This document shows positions 63,270-64,000 of a stretch of 64,000 bases of DNA, one piece after another. The notes under the pieces are model-generated. The model did no database searches and was not told the origin of the DNA. It saw only the letters and a program-made list of their open reading frames with translations. Both the position numbers and the translations under genes were made by a program. Location: assembly GCF_029866485.1 (NCBI RefSeq), contig NZ_CP092332.1, positions 1,426,001 through 1,490,000 on the forward strand, in the 5' to 3' direction. The DNA comes from Flavobacterium keumense. Its GTDB lineage: Bacteria; Bacteroidota; Bacteroidia; Flavobacteriales; Flavobacteriaceae. Position 1 is the stretch's first letter. Every line of letters begins with the position of its first letter.

Positions 63270-63967
63270 AAAACATACACGTATTACCAACAGACAAACC
63301 AAGTAGGTTACTAAAAGATTTAGTTGATGGAACTTATCAATTTAAAAAAGAAGTGTCATATGGAAACAGATTTGAATTACCGTTAAACACCTACATCACT
63401 TGTGATGAACAAATTAAAGACAATGACTATATTACAGATGGATATTTAGTTTGGAAATGGAAAGATGATTCAAGTCTTTTAGGTAGAAAAAAAATAATCC
63501 TAACAACAGACCAAGACTTAATCAAAGATGATGTACAAGCTATTGATGATGAATTTTTAGAATGGTTTGTTAAGAATCCAAGTTGTGAGGAGGTTGAAAC
63601 CCTTAAAGTTTGGTGGAGTGATAATACCTATTCTTATGATATAATTGTTCCAAAAGAAGAAGATTGTTCTTGTATGGATGAATGTCTTGGGTATTTGACA
63701 AAAAGTTGTAAAATAATTGAAGAGCCTAAACAAGTTGGAGAATATTATCAAGAATTATTCAATTATTTACACGATTTTGGTGTTATTGCTTTAGAATCAG
63801 AATTGCAAGAAATTGAAAGAATGGTTTTAAAAATGCAACAAGACAAGAAAATGTATAGTGAGGAAGAAGTTATTGAATTAAATTTAAGGTACTTACAAGA
63901 GTTAGGTAAGCAACAATCAGAGAATGGTCATTGGATTAATTTTAAAGAATGGTTTGAACAAATTTAA
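63266..63967 (+). CDS. Bacteroidota phage-type protein, unknown function
   Basis: A 233-residue protein. ILTTDQDLIKDDVQAIDDEFLEWFVKNPSCEEVE is a segment recurring in Bacteroidota phage and prophage proteins, and the C-terminal MYSEEEVIELNLRYLQELGKQQSENG then FKEWFEQ is another recurring module. The protein appears to combine a strand-rich N-terminal region with these two modules. Function unknown. It overlaps the upstream gene by four bases. Confidence 0.72.
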   Translation: MKNIHVLPTDKPSRLLKDLVDGTYQFKKEVSYGNRFELPLNTYITCDEQIKDNDYITDGYLVWKWKDDSSLLGRKKIILTTDQDLIKDDVQAIDDEFLEWFVKNPSCEEVETLKVWWSDNTYSYDIIVPKEEDCSCMDECLGYLTKSCKIIEEPKQVGEYYQELFNYLHDFGVIALESELQEIERMVLKMQQDKKMYSEEEVIELNLRYLQELGKQQSENGHWINFKEWFEQI

Positions 63968-63980
63968 AAACAAATAAGAT

Positions 63981-64000
63981 ATGACAGCAGTAGATTTTTT
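63981..64000 (+). CDS. Start of a further mobile-element gene, cut by the window end
   Basis: An ATG at 63981 opens MTAVDF before the window ends. Only six full codons are seen, so no product can be given; the spacing to the previous stop is 13 bases, like its neighbours. Confidence 0.4.

Larger units (their letters stand above)
57840..64000 (+). mobile_element. Left part of an integrated element or prophage (continues beyond window)
   Basis: The tyrosine recombinase at 58005 is followed on the same strand by ten small, closely spaced genes (and the start of another) of phage or mobile-element type (YopX family twice, DUF7220, several unknowns). This contrasts with the core genes to the left. 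The left boundary lies somewhere between the DUF4252 hairpin and the integrase; no tRNA gene or direct-repeat attachment core could be identified, because the right end is outside the window. No structural, lysis or conjugation genes are visible yet. Confidence 0.75.

Overview
The window is a stretch of chromosome from a Flavobacterium-like member of the Bacteroidota. The evidence is the low GC content, promoters with the Bacteroidota -7 consensus TAnnTTTG, and several families largely confined to Flavobacteriia (DUF6095, DUF6452, DUF6048, DUF5723, DUF4252, PafA). The gene neighbourhoods are also flavobacterial. The left 57.7 kb is ordinary core genome; from about 57.8 kb to the right edge it is the start of an integrated mobile element or prophage.

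Layout. 1-3304 (minus): an apparent operon of methyltransferase, ZIP metal transporter, murQ, a DUF6095 protein, a Qnr-like pentapeptide protein and a truncated lipoprotein. 3442-5306 (plus): THUMP methyltransferase, small membrane protein, DUF1801 protein. 5317-8003 (minus): rlmD, DUF6452, DUF6048. 8106-15281 (plus): tgt, an LptF/LptG permease, an EamA transporter, accA, dnaB and a protein often labelled asparagine synthetase B. 15282-19630 (minus): a nuclease-family protein and the classical thrS-infC-rpmI-rplT translation operon. 19822-31868: pyrD, HMG-CoA lyase, a lipoprotein/DUF5723 pair, an atypical P-type ATPase, guaB, purB, a TrmH-family methyltransferase and pafA. 31940-43503 (minus): kup, an orphan KdpDE-like two-component pair, lysA and gltBD. 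43909-49789: sucC, a DUF1456 protein, a dipeptide epimerase, uvrB, a pseudouridine synthase and trmL. 49796-55170: a vitamin B12 uptake locus, with an FecCD-type ABC transporter diverging from a riboswitch-controlled BtuB-like receptor. 55378-57716: an S41 peptidase and a DUF4252 protein. 57771-64000: a long hairpin, a tyrosine recombinase, a candidate structured RNA and ten small phage-type genes, with an eleventh cut by the window end.

How the genes work together. Purine and pyrimidine synthesis (guaB, purB, pyrD), nitrogen assimilation (gltBD), fatty-acid initiation (accA) and translation (thrS-infC-rpmI-rplT, tgt, rlmD, TrmH-family, trmL) dominate. Potassium uptake (kup) sits beside a truncated KdpD-like sensor kinase and a KdpE-like regulator, with no kdpFABC nearby. 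The B12 locus has the riboswitch only on the receptor side; the ABC transporter has its own divergent promoter.

Most notable: (a) a candidate structured RNA or attenuator just behind the integrase (about 59367-59487), with a promoter, a 5' hairpin and a terminator hairpin whose apical loop is complementary to the RNA's 5' end; (b) an AUA start codon for infC; (c) homopolymer frameshifts in thrS and in a lipoprotein gene; (d) a Tgt lacking the three zinc-ligand cysteines; (e) a P-type ATPase with a remodelled ion site; (f) MITE-like and short-period intergenic repeats, one of which builds an enlarged arm of the cobalamin riboswitch. All calls come from reading the sequence and recalling protein families; no database search was run.
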